From: Bradyrhizobium sp. Ec3.3
GTDB taxonomy: Bacteria; Pseudomonadota; Alphaproteobacteria; Rhizobiales; Xanthobacteraceae
Direction of reading: 5' to 3'
DNA length: 64,000 bases
Assembly (NCBI RefSeq): GCF_000472925.1
Contig: NZ_AXAS01000018.1
Coordinates: 1 to 64,000, forward strand
Positions 16,608-24,468 of this stretch are shown here, piece after piece. The translations under genes were made by a program, and so were the position numbers. The notes beneath the pieces were generated by a model. It saw nothing but the letters and a program-made list of their open reading frames with translations, did not search any database and was not told the DNA's origin. Position 1 is the first letter of the stretch; each line of letters starts with the position of its first letter.

Positions 16608-17330
16608 GACGTCACGCAGGCAAACGAAAAGCTTCACGTCGGCATCATCATGGACGGCAACGGAAGATGGGCGACACGGCGCGGCCTGTCGCGCGTCCGC
16701 GGCCACGAGGCCGGCGTTGAGACGATCAGGCGCATCGTCGAAGCGGCACCGAAGCAAGGCATCGGCACGTTGACGCTCTATGCGTTCTCGACCGACAACT
16801 GGCGCCGGCCCAAGGCCGAGGTCGCAGCGCTGATGACGCTGCTCCGCTTCTATCTCGCCAACGAGGTACAGAGCCTGGTCAAGAACGGCGTGCGGCTCTC
16901 CGTTATCGGCCGCCGCGACCGCCTGCCCGAGGGCATCGCCGCGGCGATTGCAGGTGCGGAGCGCGCGACCGCCCGCGGCAAGACTCTGCATTTGCGCATC
17001 GCCGTCGACTATTCGGCGCGCGACGCCATCCTCAACGCCGCCGCGAAGGCGGCCGCGCTGACGAGCCTGACCCGCGAGGCCTTCTCGCAGCTCGTCACCG
17101 GCGAAGCATCCTTGCGCGACGTCGATCTCATCATCCGCACGTCTGGCGAAAAGCGGCTGTCGGACTTCCTGTTGTGGGAGGGCGCCTATGCCGAGCTGCA
17201 TTTCACCGAGCGGATGTGGCCCGAATTCGATGCCGGCGATCTCGCCGAGGCGCTTGCCTCCTTCCATCGCAGGGAACGCCGCTTCGGCGGCTTGCAGTCC
17301 CTGCCGCTGGAGCCCGCGCCGAGCATTTGA
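16599..17330 (+). CDS. uppS: Cis-prenyltransferase (undecaprenyl diphosphate synthase-like)
   Basis: The product has 243 residues. The N-terminal motif [13 protein letters not shown] (Asp19 is the catalytic diphosphate-binding Asp), then [14 protein letters not shown], and the C-terminal [20 protein letters not shown] followed by WPEF are the five conserved regions of cis-isoprenyl transferases. The enzyme adds isopentenyl units to farnesyl diphosphate to make the lipid carrier for peptidoglycan and O-antigen. GGAG stands eight bases before the ATG. The housekeeping uppS usually sits in the dxr-lpxD cluster, which is not here, so this is probably a second, regulated copy. It is the last gene of the operon and its start codon lies inside an operator. 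Confidence 0.92.
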   Translation: MQSDVTQANEKLHVGIIMDGNGRWATRRGLSRVRGHEAGVETIRRIVEAAPKQGIGTLTLYAFSTDNWRRPKAEVAALMTLLRFYLANEVQSLVKNGVRLSVIGRRDRLPEGIAAAIAGAERATARGKTLHLRIAVDYSARDAILNAAAKAAALTSLTREAFSQLVTGEASLRDVDLIIRTSGEKRLSDFLLWEGAYAELHFTERMWPEFDAGDLAEALASFHRRERRFGGLQSLPLEPAPSI

Positions 17331-17439
17331 CGCGATGCGGCATGGCGGCCGATGCCGAAAAGTTGAGCAGCTTCGCCGCTTTTATCCCTTCGACGCCGGA
17401 CGTGCCGGTGCCTAGTCTCCCGGAGATGGGGATATCGAT

Positions 17440-17925
17440 ATGCGCGCAGTCCTTGACTATTGCACTGGCGGAACGCAGCGGCAGGTGCCAGCCGGAACCT
17501 TGATCCTCACCGAGGGCGGCGCCTCCGGGCACCTCTACGTGCTGATGGAAGGCAAGCTCGAGGTGATCAAGGGCGGCACCGTGGTTGCGACCATCGCCGA
17601 GCCCGGCGCCGTGTTCGGCGAGATGTCGGTGCTGCTCCAGCAACCCCATACCGCGACGGTACGTGCTTGCGTCGATTCCGTCATCTACGAGTTCGACGAT
17701 GCCGCCTCGTTCCTGATCCAGAAGCCGGAGGTCGCGCTTCTGCTTGCGCGCCTGCTGGCGCAGCGGCTCAATGTCGCCAACACCTATCTTGCCGATCTCA
17801 AGCGGCAATATGCCGGCCAGGGCAACCATCTGGCGATGGTCGGCGACGTCCTGCAAAGCATGATCAATCTGCCGCCGCAGGAGGTTTCGCCAGGCTCGGA
17901 TCGGCAATCCGATCCAAGAATGTGA
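17440..17925 (+). CDS. Cyclic nucleotide-binding domain protein without HTH
   Basis: The product has 161 residues beginning MRAVLDYCTGGTQRQVPAGT. It carries the cNMP-binding beta-barrel: LILTEGGASGHLYVLMEGKL, then VVATIAEPGAVFGEMSVLLQ followed by PHTATVRA, which is the phosphate-binding cassette (FGEM, then TATV). The C-terminal helices end without the DNA-binding domain of Crp/Fnr proteins, so it is a stand-alone sensor domain of unknown partner. Its last 62 bases overlap the convergent metallophosphoesterase gene. Confidence 0.85.
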   Translation: MRAVLDYCTGGTQRQVPAGTLILTEGGASGHLYVLMEGKLEVIKGGTVVATIAEPGAVFGEMSVLLQQPHTATVRACVDSVIYEFDDAASFLIQKPEVALLLARLLAQRLNVANTYLADLKRQYAGQGNHLAMVGDVLQSMINLPPQEVSPGSDRQSDPRM

Positions 17926-18691
17926 GCCAGTCGGGCGGCCGCGTGATTGCTGCCGCAGGCCGCCGCAAAGGCGCATCGAGATCGATCCATTGGGCTTCGC
18001 CCGCCGCGAGCCAAAAGGCCTTGCCCGCGTCGAGATCGAGTACGATGTGGGTCGGCGGCCGGCCGTGCTGGAGGCCTGCATTGAATACCCAGGTGGTGCC
18101 GAGCCGGTCGTACCACGAGCCTTCGGTGATGAAGGGCGATTGGTGCACATGGCCCGAGATCACCATCGCCGGCTGGTACTGCGCGATCCATTGCACGAGA
18201 TCGACGTCACCGAAGAAGCGCTTGCCGCCCCAGCTCGTCGGCGAATTCGCCGGCGGCGCGTGATGCGCCCAGATCCAGCGCCGCGGTCGTCTTGCGGCGG
18301 CCTCGCGCAGTTGCTCGGCGATGCGTGCCTTGGCCAGCGGCCCGTCCCACCACGGGCAGACCGTGAACAGCGTGTCGCCGATCCTCAAGTCGTCGCCGTC
18401 GCAGGCAATGCCGAGCTCGCGCACGTCAGCGATCCAGCGCGAGATTTTCTCGCCCTCGGCGCTGCGCTCGTCGAGGTCATGATTGCCCGAGCACAGGATG
18501 ACGCGCGTCTGGCGCACCAGCGTCGCGAGGTATTTTTTCACCACCACGATCTGCGCGCGAAAATCCACCTGTGAGGAGATGTCCAGCGCATCGCCTGCGA
18601 AGATCACGAGGTCGAACTGCGGCGCCGCGCTGACGAGCCAGTCGAGCTGCGGCAGCGAGTAATGCAGGTCGGCGACGACCAGGCAGCGCAT
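17864..18691 (-). CDS. Calcineurin-like metallophosphoesterase
   Basis: The product has 275 residues beginning MRCLVVADLHYSLPQLDWLV. The motif order of the family is complete: DLHYS (D-x-H), FAGDALD (GD), CSGNHDLDE (GNHD), AHHAPP and VISGHVHQ (GHxH). It should bind two divalent metals and split phosphate esters; substrates range from nucleotides to proteins and none can be named. No signal peptide. Convergent and overlapping with the cyclic nucleotide-binding gene, so the last 20 codons of each are shared on opposite strands. Confidence 0.88.
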   Translation of the reverse strand: MRCLVVADLHYSLPQLDWLVSAAPQFDLVIFAGDALDISSQVDFRAQIVVVKKYLATLVRQTRVILCSGNHDLDERSAEGEKISRWIADVRELGIACDGDDLRIGDTLFTVCPWWDGPLAKARIAEQLREAAARRPRRWIWAHHAPPANSPTSWGGKRFFGDVDLVQWIAQYQPAMVISGHVHQSPFITEGSWYDRLGTTWVFNAGLQHGRPPTHIVLDLDAGKAFWLAAGEAQWIDLDAPLRRPAAAITRPPDWLTFLDRIADPSLAKPPAAAD

Positions 18692-18850
18692 CGAAAATCC
18701 GTCAGGTCAGGAAATAAGGCGCGGGAATTCCGTATCGGAAAAGCAAGAAGCAGACCAGCGCGGCCAGCCCGCGGCCGCGGCAAATTGGCAAGGGCTGGAC
18801 CTTCCCGGCGAAGTCTGATGTCGTAGCGCGGCCTCATCGCAGGTGATCGC

Positions 18851-19537
18851 ATGACCTCGTTCAAAACCATTCGCGCCCGCGCCGAGAAGCGCAAGGGCGG
18901 GCCCAAACAGCTCGAGAAGCTGCTGCCGGCAAAGCCCGATGCAAAGGCGCTCGCCAAACTATCTGACGATCGCATCCTCGCGGAGATGACGAAGCGGGTG
19001 TTTTGCGCGGGCTTTGCCTGGAGCGTGATCGACCAGAAATGGGACGGCTTTGAGCAGGCCTTCCTGCGCTTCCAGCCGGCCAAGCTGAGTTTCCAGCCCG
19101 AGGACTACTGGGAAGGCCTGATGCGCGACGCCCGCATCGTGCGCAACGGCGCAAAGATTATGTCGGTGCGCGAGAATGCCGCCTTCGTGCAGGAGATTGC
19201 AAAAGAGCACGGCAGCTTCGGCAAGTTCCTGGCGAAATGGCCGACCTCGGATGAGATCGGCCTGCTCGATCTGCTCGCCAAGCGTGGCAGCAGGCTGGGG
19301 GGCAATACCGGCCAGATGTTGCTGCGCTTCGTCGGCTGGGACGGCTTCGTCACCTCCCGGGACGTCGTCGCGTGCCTGCGCGATGCCGGCCTCGATATTG
19401 CCGAGGAGGTGAAATCGAAGGGCGATCTCGCCAAAGTGCAGGCGCAGTTCAACGCCTGGGCCAAGGAGACGGGCTTGCCCTATGCGCACCTCTCGCGCAT
19501 CTGCGCGTTGTCGGTGGGAGAAAACCGCGGGGAGTGA
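18851..19537 (+). CDS. DNA-3-methyladenine glycosylase I (Tag-like)
   Basis: The product has 228 residues beginning MTSFKTIRARAEKRKGGPKQ. The core EMTKRVFCAGFAWSVIDQKW resembles the Tag pattern in which the enzyme grips the alkylated base, followed by ARIVRNGAKIMSVRENAAFV and a GGNTGQMLLRFVGWDGFVTS helix-hairpin region. The enzyme removes 3-methyladenine from DNA. The classical zinc-site residues are not obvious, so it belongs to a divergent branch. AGGTGA precedes the start. The SDR gene follows on the same strand 55 bp later. Confidence 0.8.
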   Translation: MTSFKTIRARAEKRKGGPKQLEKLLPAKPDAKALAKLSDDRILAEMTKRVFCAGFAWSVIDQKWDGFEQAFLRFQPAKLSFQPEDYWEGLMRDARIVRNGAKIMSVRENAAFVQEIAKEHGSFGKFLAKWPTSDEIGLLDLLAKRGSRLGGNTGQMLLRFVGWDGFVTSRDVVACLRDAGLDIAEEVKSKGDLAKVQAQFNAWAKETGLPYAHLSRICALSVGENRGE

Positions 19538-19592
19538 CGGCCGCCGCGCCACGGCAGGCGCCGGACGAAGCGCCCAACAGGGAGAAGCGTCC

Positions 19593-20321
19593 ATGGCAAA
19601 AGATCTGGAAGGCAAGGTTGCCGTCGTGACCGGGGCTGCGTCGGGCATTGGCCTTGCGAGCTCCGAGGCGATGCTGGCTGCGGGCGCGCGCGTGGTGCTG
19701 GTCGACCGCGACGACGCAGGCCTGAAGGCCGTTTGCAACAGGCACGGCGACGCCGCGATCCCGCTCGTCATCGACCTGCTCAACCCGAAGGACTGCGCCA
19801 CACTGCTGCCGCGCGTTCTGGAGAAGGCTGGTCAGCTCGATATCCTGCACGCCAATGCGGGCACGTATATTGGCGGCGACCTCGTCGATGCCGACAGCGG
19901 CGCGATCGACCGGATGCTGAACCTGAACGTCAACGTCGTGATGAAGAATGTCCACGACGTGCTGCCTCACATGATCGAACGCCGGACCGGCGACATCATC
20001 ATCACGAGCTCGCTGGCGGCCCATTTTCCGACGCCGTGGGAGCCGGTTTATGCGTCGTCCAAATGGGCGATCAACTGCTTCGTGCAGACGGTGCGGCGCC
20101 AGGTGTTCAAGCACGGCATCCGCGTCGGATCGATTTCGCCCGGTCCCGTCATCACCGCGCTGCTCGCGGACTGGCCGCCGGACAAGCTGAAGGAAGCGAG
20201 GGACTCCGGAAGCCTGCTCGAGGCCGGTGAAGTCGCGGATGTGGTGATGTTCATGCTGACGCGGCCGCGTGGCATGACCATTCGCGACGTGGTCATGCTG
20301 CCGACCAATTTCGATCTCTAG
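19593..20321 (+). CDS. Short-chain dehydrogenase/reductase
   Basis: The product has 242 residues, normal for classical SDRs. NAD(P) binding: VVTGAASGIGLASSE (TGxxxGxG) and, at the end of beta-2, LVDRDD, where the Asp suggests NAD(H) preference. Also HANAG for the structural NAG motif, then ITSSLAAHF carrying the catalytic Ser and YASSKWAI carrying Tyr-x3-Lys. AGGGAGAAG stands before the ATG at 19593. The substrate is unknown; the alcohol/ketone could be a sugar or a polyol given the RIGSISPG-type ending (VGSISPGPVIT). It ends at the first base of a large palindromic repeat. Confidence 0.9.
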   Translation: MAKDLEGKVAVVTGAASGIGLASSEAMLAAGARVVLVDRDDAGLKAVCNRHGDAAIPLVIDLLNPKDCATLLPRVLEKAGQLDILHANAGTYIGGDLVDADSGAIDRMLNLNVNVVMKNVHDVLPHMIERRTGDIIITSSLAAHFPTPWEPVYASSKWAINCFVQTVRRQVFKHGIRVGSISPGPVITALLADWPPDKLKEARDSGSLLEAGEVADVVMFMLTRPRGMTIRDVVMLPTNFDL

Positions 20322-20470
20322 AGCATGATCCGGACCCGAAGGGCCGCGTTAGCGCAAAGTGCGAAGCGGTTTTCCCTCGCGACAAACGCGGAACGCGTTT
20401 GCGCGGAGATCATGCTCAAACAACAACCTAAAGCGCGATGACGATTCTCCCTAATCTCATCGCGCTTTAG
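20321..20470. repeat. Compound palindromic repeat (GAGCATGATC type)
   Basis: GAGCATGATC at the left pairs with GATCATGCTC about 85 bases on; then TAAAGCGCGATGA pairs with TCATCGCGCTTTA. GTGCGAAGCGGTTTTCC lies inside. These words are common in rhizobial intergenic repeats. It starts at the SDR stop codon. Confidence 0.75.
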
Positions 20471-20723
20471 ACGCGTCCTGATCTCCAGACGCGTCCTGCG
20501 GGCAACCGCCGCAGCGTGTCGACTACGTTGAGCCGCCATCTCGATGTCGCCCCAATCATGCCACGAGCACGGCACACGCAACCGATCGCCTCGGACATGG
20601 TGGCGCGGGGGAACAATTGCGCGCGCGATCTGTTCGGAAGTCTAGGCCGGGGCGGCCAGTGCTGGAACAAAGTCCGCCACGGTTACGCCGGGGACAACAG
20701 ACAAGCGCGAAATGGAGCGGCTC

Positions 20724-21017
20724 ATGAAGCTGAATCCCATCCAGGTCAAAGAGACCATGAGACAGTTGGACGCCCAGGTGCTTCCCGACGGACACCCGGC
20801 CGTGCCTCAGCTCAACAGCCTGTTCGGAGACCATACGTTTTTCGTCGACGAGAGCGGACTGAAAGTGCTGGAGCCCACCGATTCCTCCGAGATGGAGAGC
20901 CGGACCGGCGAAGTCGTCAGTCTTGCCGACTGGAGCGATCCGGAGCTGACCAGCCTCCGGGCGCACGAGCCGGAGCCGACCGGCGTGATCGTGGTGTTCG
21001 AGCCGAGCAAGCATTGA
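20724..21017 (+). CDS. Conserved hypothetical protein, 97 aa, ending in a repeated tail
   Basis: The product begins MKLNPIQVKETMRQLDAQVL from the ATG at 20724, chosen because GGAG lies ten bases upstream; an ATG at 20712 would add four residues. It has no signal or membrane segment. The middle reads FGDHTFFVDESGLKVLEP. The last 21 residues (LRAHEPEPTGVIVVFEPSKH) are found again as a remnant at 23912-23977, so the 3' end belongs to a dispersed repeat. Function unknown. Confidence 0.65.
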   Translation: MKLNPIQVKETMRQLDAQVLPDGHPAVPQLNSLFGDHTFFVDESGLKVLEPTDSSEMESRTGEVVSLADWSDPELTSLRAHEPEPTGVIVVFEPSKH

Positions 21018-21485
21018 AGGATTTCGCGCAAGCGCGACGGCCGTCGGCGCGCTGATGGGCGCGCCGCGGCCGATGACGATCGGATGACGACTGGACCCCA
21101 GATTTGCCATTGATGCCGCTCGCTAACCGGCGACCGAGCCGTCGCTCGCCCACGACAACGCGCTACTCGACGCCAGCAGCGTCGGACATTGCATGCGGAA
21201 GCTTGCCAGGGAGCGCCGCAGCCAATGAAGATGGGCACTGCTCGTTCTCCGTGGCGCCATGATGCAGCAGCCTGCTGCGCGATCCGCCGGGTGGTCGGGT
21301 TACCCCTGTAGTTGCTTCACCGATCACCACCATCGGCGGCTTGCTCTTGACGTGTAGTCGAGCACATGAAACCGTTCGCGCCCTGCGGCCATCGGATTTC
21401 AAGCTTGGTCGTTTCGTCATGTCTCCTTTTTAGGCACGTCTCGTTGTGAGACGAGGGCCAAATTGAAATAGTTAAAGGACTACGC
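21018..21485. other. Intergenic repeat-bearing stretch
   Basis: No gene is supported. It holds one weak copy (near 21055-21105) and one good copy (21225-21274) of the ATGAAGATGGGCACTG repeat described separately. The last 60 bases are AT-richer and probably carry the promoter of the OmpA-like gene. Confidence 0.5.
21225..21274. repeat. ATGAAGATGGGCACTG repeat, copy 1
   Basis: The core ATGAAGATGGGCACTG is followed by CCGTGGCGCCATGATGCAGC. Copies stand at 22789 and 24034. Confidence 0.65.
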
Positions 21486-22724
21486 GTGAAATCCCCGCTG
21501 CATTTGACAATCGCCATTCTTGCTCTCGTTGCTTCGACACCGGCCTGGGCGCTCAAGGGCCTTCCCGCGTCCGTTCAGTTGCCGCCAGGTGTGGCCTTCA
21601 AGAATACCGATCGCAATGTGGACGTCGAGGATTTTGGCCAGGCGGAGTTTCTGATCGAAAAGAATGCGGAAGGCTTCGATCAACGGATCGTGCAGCAGGG
21701 CAAGCACTATCAGAGCATTTTGCACATGATTCCTCGACCGAAGCCCGATGACAGCAACAAGACGTGGCAGGAGATCAAGCCCTATTGGCTCAAGGCCGGC
21801 TGGCAGATCGTGCGCGAGTGGGAAACTGGCGCGACGCTCAAGAGTTCTCAGGGCGGAGCGGAAGTTTGGGCGACGGTGGGTGTTGCCAATGATTTCGACG
21901 AGATACAGATCGATATCGTCGAGGTGGGCGGCTCGAAGGTCGCTCTGACCCTGCGCCCTCCGGGCGCCACGCCGGAAAAGGCCGGCGACAAGGATGACTT
22001 TCCTTATCTTGCGCACTTCCCCGGGACGACGCTTGGAGGCACCAGCCAGGATCCTTCGCCGCTTGATGTCACCGTGCCGCAGAAGGACCAGGAGAGAGTG
22101 CTGGCGGGAACCGGACAGGTCATCAAGAGCTATCGCTATCCTGCGAGCGTGTCGGTGCTGCAATTCATTACGGTCTACCGTGAAGCGCTAACCAAAGCCG
22201 GCTGGCAGATTCCATTTGAAAGCCAGGGCCTCTCCCAGTCAGACGGAATTCTGCTTGCGCACTACGCACAGGGAGGCCGAGACATCTGGGTCTCCATGCA
22301 TATCGGCGCCGGTGAAATCAGCGTGGCTGTGGCTGATGCCGGCGCGGACGACCTCGCCGCGCGTCTGGACAAGGACTGTCATGTGCCGCTTTACGGCGTG
22401 CATTTCGATTTCAACAAGGCGACTCTGCGCGAGGAGTCCGAGCCGGTGCTCAGCCAGGTGCTGGGCACGCTCAAGGGCCAGCCAAAGCTGATGATCGAGC
22501 TGCAGGGACATACCGACAATGTCGGCAGTGACGATTACAATTTGAAGCTGTCGGGGGCCCGGGCGCAGGCCGTCATGCAATGGCTGGTCGCGCACGGCAC
22601 TGAAACGTCCCGGGTGAGCGCGCAGGGCTATGGCAAGAGCCGGCCGGTCGCTTCCAACGACAGCGACGAGGGACGCGCGAAGAATCGGCGCGTCGAGCTC
22701 GCGCGCAAGGGGTGCCAGCGTTGA
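21486..22724 (+). CDS. OmpA-family outer-membrane/peptidoglycan-binding protein
   Basis: The product has 412 residues from a GTG at 21486 preceded by AAAGGA. A signal peptide covers about residues 1-22 (MKSPLHLTIAILALVASTPA, then WA). Residues 30-290 are a region of unknown fold with two similar-looking blocks (KPYWLKAGWQIVREW and YREALTKAGWQIPF). The C-terminal 120 residues are an OmpA domain: VHFDFNKATLREESEPVLSQ, then LQGHTDNVGSDDYNLKLSGA and YGKSRPVASNDSDEGRAKNR. That domain binds meso-diaminopimelate in peptidoglycan. It is likely periplasmic and envelope-linked. It stands alone between repeats. Confidence 0.88.
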   Translation: MKSPLHLTIAILALVASTPAWALKGLPASVQLPPGVAFKNTDRNVDVEDFGQAEFLIEKNAEGFDQRIVQQGKHYQSILHMIPRPKPDDSNKTWQEIKPYWLKAGWQIVREWETGATLKSSQGGAEVWATVGVANDFDEIQIDIVEVGGSKVALTLRPPGATPEKAGDKDDFPYLAHFPGTTLGGTSQDPSPLDVTVPQKDQERVLAGTGQVIKSYRYPASVSVLQFITVYREALTKAGWQIPFESQGLSQSDGILLAHYAQGGRDIWVSMHIGAGEISVAVADAGADDLAARLDKDCHVPLYGVHFDFNKATLREESEPVLSQVLGTLKGQPKLMIELQGHTDNVGSDDYNLKLSGARAQAVMQWLVAHGTETSRVSAQGYGKSRPVASNDSDEGRAKNRRVELARKGCQR

Positions 22725-22788
22725 CGGGATCCAAATTGCGACTGATCCAGGAGGTCGCGCGAATATTCTGATTGGCACGCCGCTGCGG

Positions 22789-22838
22789 ATGAAGATGGGC
22801 ACTGTTTCGCCGTGGCGCGATGATACGGCAGCCCGCCA
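22789..22838. repeat. ATGAAGATGGGCACTG repeat, copy 2
   Basis: Core ATGAAGATGGGCACTG followed by TTTCGCCGTGGCGCGATGAT and GCAGCCCGCC. It lies between the OmpA-like gene and the VOC gene. Confidence 0.65.
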
Positions 22839-22913
22839 CGCGCTGCTGTTGGTAAGGTTGCGACACCCTCGCGACGTGACGGCCAGCTTGTCGCATTTGG
22901 TTTGGTATGAGCG

Positions 22914-23330
22914 ATGAATCGGCATCTTTCCCTCGTCAGCCTCATAGTCGCGGACTATGACGAAGCGATCGCCTTCTTCACCGGTGCCCTTGATTTCGAG
23001 CTCTGCGAGGACACGCCGCTCGGCGGCGGCAAGCGTTGGGTGGTCGTCCGCCCACCGGGCGGCGCCGGCTCCGGCCTGCTATTGGCGCGGGCAAACGGTC
23101 CGGCCCAGGTCGCGCGCATTGGTGACCAGACCGGGGGCCGAGTCTTCCTGTTCCTGGAGACGGATGATTTCGATCGCGATCATGCGCGCATGATCACAGC
23201 CGGTGTGCGGTTCGTTGAGAAGCCGCGGCATGAGGCGTATGGCGTCGTCGCGGTTTTCGAGGATCTCTGTGGCAACCGCTGGGACCTGATCCAGCGCAAC
23301 TCGATGCACGGCTGCGAGACCAGCCCTTAG
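22914..23330 (+). CDS. VOC-family (glyoxalase-like) protein
   Basis: The product has 138 residues beginning MNRHLSLVSLIVADYDEAIA. It keeps the paired beta-alpha-beta-beta-beta plan: LVSLIVADYDEAIAFFTGAL, then FLFLETDDFDRDHARMITAG, and closes with VVAVFEDLCGNRWDLIQ, where the E, D, and the GN turn match the family. The first metal-ligand position is not His here (SLVSLIV), so the metal site may be altered. Common in this family as antibiotic- or glutathione-related proteins of unknown substrate. Confidence 0.82.
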   Translation: MNRHLSLVSLIVADYDEAIAFFTGALDFELCEDTPLGGGKRWVVVRPPGGAGSGLLLARANGPAQVARIGDQTGGRVFLFLETDDFDRDHARMITAGVRFVEKPRHEAYGVVAVFEDLCGNRWDLIQRNSMHGCETSP

Positions 23331-23513
23331 CCGCCGCCGCCAAGAGGCGGTTTGCTGCAGCGCGTTGTGAATGCCCCGCCGGTGAGCGGCTAGTTGTTTG
23401 GGACTAGTCATTTATCTCTAACTCTCATGTCCGGCTTGGCGTTGGGGATGCGCACTGGGATTCTTGCCTGGCACGATCGTATTGGCCGTGCGTCTAAGCA
23501 GGAGCCGACGACA

Positions 23514-23786
23514 ATGAATTTCCGCACGTTTTGTCTTTCATTCCTTGTTGTGAGCGCGTTGGTCGGCGTCGCGCATGCCGACACTGACGCCGCGAACCCC
23601 GCTTTGCCGATCATCATCGGTCCGCTACCCCCCGTGCACGTCGGGCCTCCTCCGATGCCGTGGTGGCCGCCACATATCCCTGTCGATCCGGTGCCGGTCC
23701 ATCCGTGGCCGCCGCTTCCAGCGCCACATCCGATTGTTCCTGGTCAGGGGTGCGTGCCGGCGCCGGGCACAGCTTGCCCGCTCTGA
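23514..23786 (+). CDS. Small secreted proline-rich protein
   Basis: The product has 90 residues from the ATG at 23514 with AGGAG eleven bases upstream. A signal peptide (MNFRTFCLSFLVVSALVGVA, then HAD) is followed by a mature part made mainly of Pro, His, Trp and Val, with PLPPVHVGPPPMPWWPPHIP and further P-x-P repeats, then two Cys near the C-terminus. Pro-rich low-complexity secreted proteins of this kind are frequent in Bradyrhizobium; the role is unknown. Confidence 0.65.
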   Translation: MNFRTFCLSFLVVSALVGVAHADTDAANPALPIIIGPLPPVHVGPPPMPWWPPHIPVDPVPVHPWPPLPAPHPIVPGQGCVPAPGTACPL

Positions 23787-23911
23787 GGCAGACACCGTCT
23801 GCTCGCGTCAGCCATAGCGCGACATATGCGCAAAGTACCGGCACGGCCTTGATAAAGGGCTGCAGCTAGTCGGATGACCCCGTAGCCGTGTGGTCCGCAC
23901 CCGGTAGGGGA

Positions 23912-23977
23912 AACCTCAGGGCGCAAGAGTCGGAGTCGGCCGGCGTGATCGTGGTGTTCGAGCCGAGGAAGCATTGA
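23912..23977 (+). pseudogene. Remnant of the 3' end of the 20724-21017 gene
   Basis: The frame reads NLRAQESESAGVIVVFEPRK then H and stop; 15 of 21 residues equal the end of the upstream protein. No start or N-terminal part is present. Confidence 0.6.
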
Positions 23978-24033
23978 GCGAAGCTTTGCGCTGCCCGATG
24001 GAGGTGGGCCAGCTTGCTGGCGCGCCACGGCCG

Positions 24034-24074
24034 ATGAAGATGGGCACTACTGCTTCGCCGTGGCGCTATGATGA
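24034..24074. repeat. ATGAAGATGGGCACTG repeat, copy 3
   Basis: The core reads ATGAAGATGGGCACTACTGC, followed by TTCGCCGTGGCGCTATGATG. It lies just after the 3'-end remnant, as one composite unit. Confidence 0.6.
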
Positions 24075-24154
24075 ACCATCCCGATTTGCCAAAAGCCATC
24101 CTGACTTCGCCGTTGCCGCGAGGTCATCCTCATGTAAACGCCTTAGAGGAAGCG

Positions 24155-24430
24155 ATGTTTGCAAGCCGTATGCGCGTCGGCGCCGGCGCTCTTGTCGTCT
24201 CCGGGGTCCTGTTCGTGATCTACCCGGCACTTCGCCCGTTCTCCGACGAGAGTTCGTTGCTGGGCGCGCCGCGGCCTTTGGGTCTGGGGCATGGCTGGTT
24301 TCGCACATGCTTGCCATTGTGGCGTTTGCCTTGTCGCCGCTGGGTTTGCTGGGGCTGCAATACTCTCTACTCGGGACATCGGCCGAACCGCTGCTCTTTC
24401 TCGCCGTCCGTGCGCTCGACGGTGGCACGG
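24155..24430 (+). pseudogene. Truncated, frameshifted membrane protein gene
   Basis: From the ATG at 24155 (AGAGGA upstream) the frame reads MFASRMRVGAGALVVSGVLF, then VIYPALRPFSDESSLLGA. Near 24265-24280, in a GGGCGCGCCGCGG run, the sense continues in another frame as AAAFGSGAWLVSHMLAIVAF, then ALSPLGLLGLQYSLLGTSAE. Two membrane segments and the consistent reading on either side show one gene with a one-base lesion. The homologous part stops about residue 90 and runs into the promoter of the TetR gene, so the 3' end is also lost. The original function is unknown. Confidence 0.6.
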
Positions 24431-24433
24431 CTG

Positions 24434-24460
24434 TTGATTTTACAAGACGAACGGTCTAAT
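24434..24460 (+). promoter_or_regulatory. Candidate promoter of the acuR-like operon
   Basis: TTGATT at 24434-24439 with TCTAAT at 24455-24460 (15-base spacer), or TAATAA at 24457 with a 17-base spacer. Either places the start of transcription within a few bases of the GTG at 24469. Confidence 0.4.
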
Positions 24461-24462
24461 AA
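24440..24462. promoter_or_regulatory. Probable TetR/AcuR operator
   Basis: A 23-bp inverted repeat TTA-N2-AGAC-N5-GTCT-N2-TAA centred on 24451, seven bases before the GTG of the TetR gene. The AGAC/GTCT arms resemble those known for the related NemR box. Confidence 0.6.
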
Positions 24463-24468
24463 ATTGCT

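Larger units (their letters stand above)
23787..24154. other. Repeat-bearing intergenic stretch
   Basis: No intact gene is supported. It contains the remnant at 23912-23977 and repeat copy 3 at 24034-24074. The last bases before 24155 include AGAGGA, the ribosome site of the broken membrane-protein gene. Confidence 0.5.
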
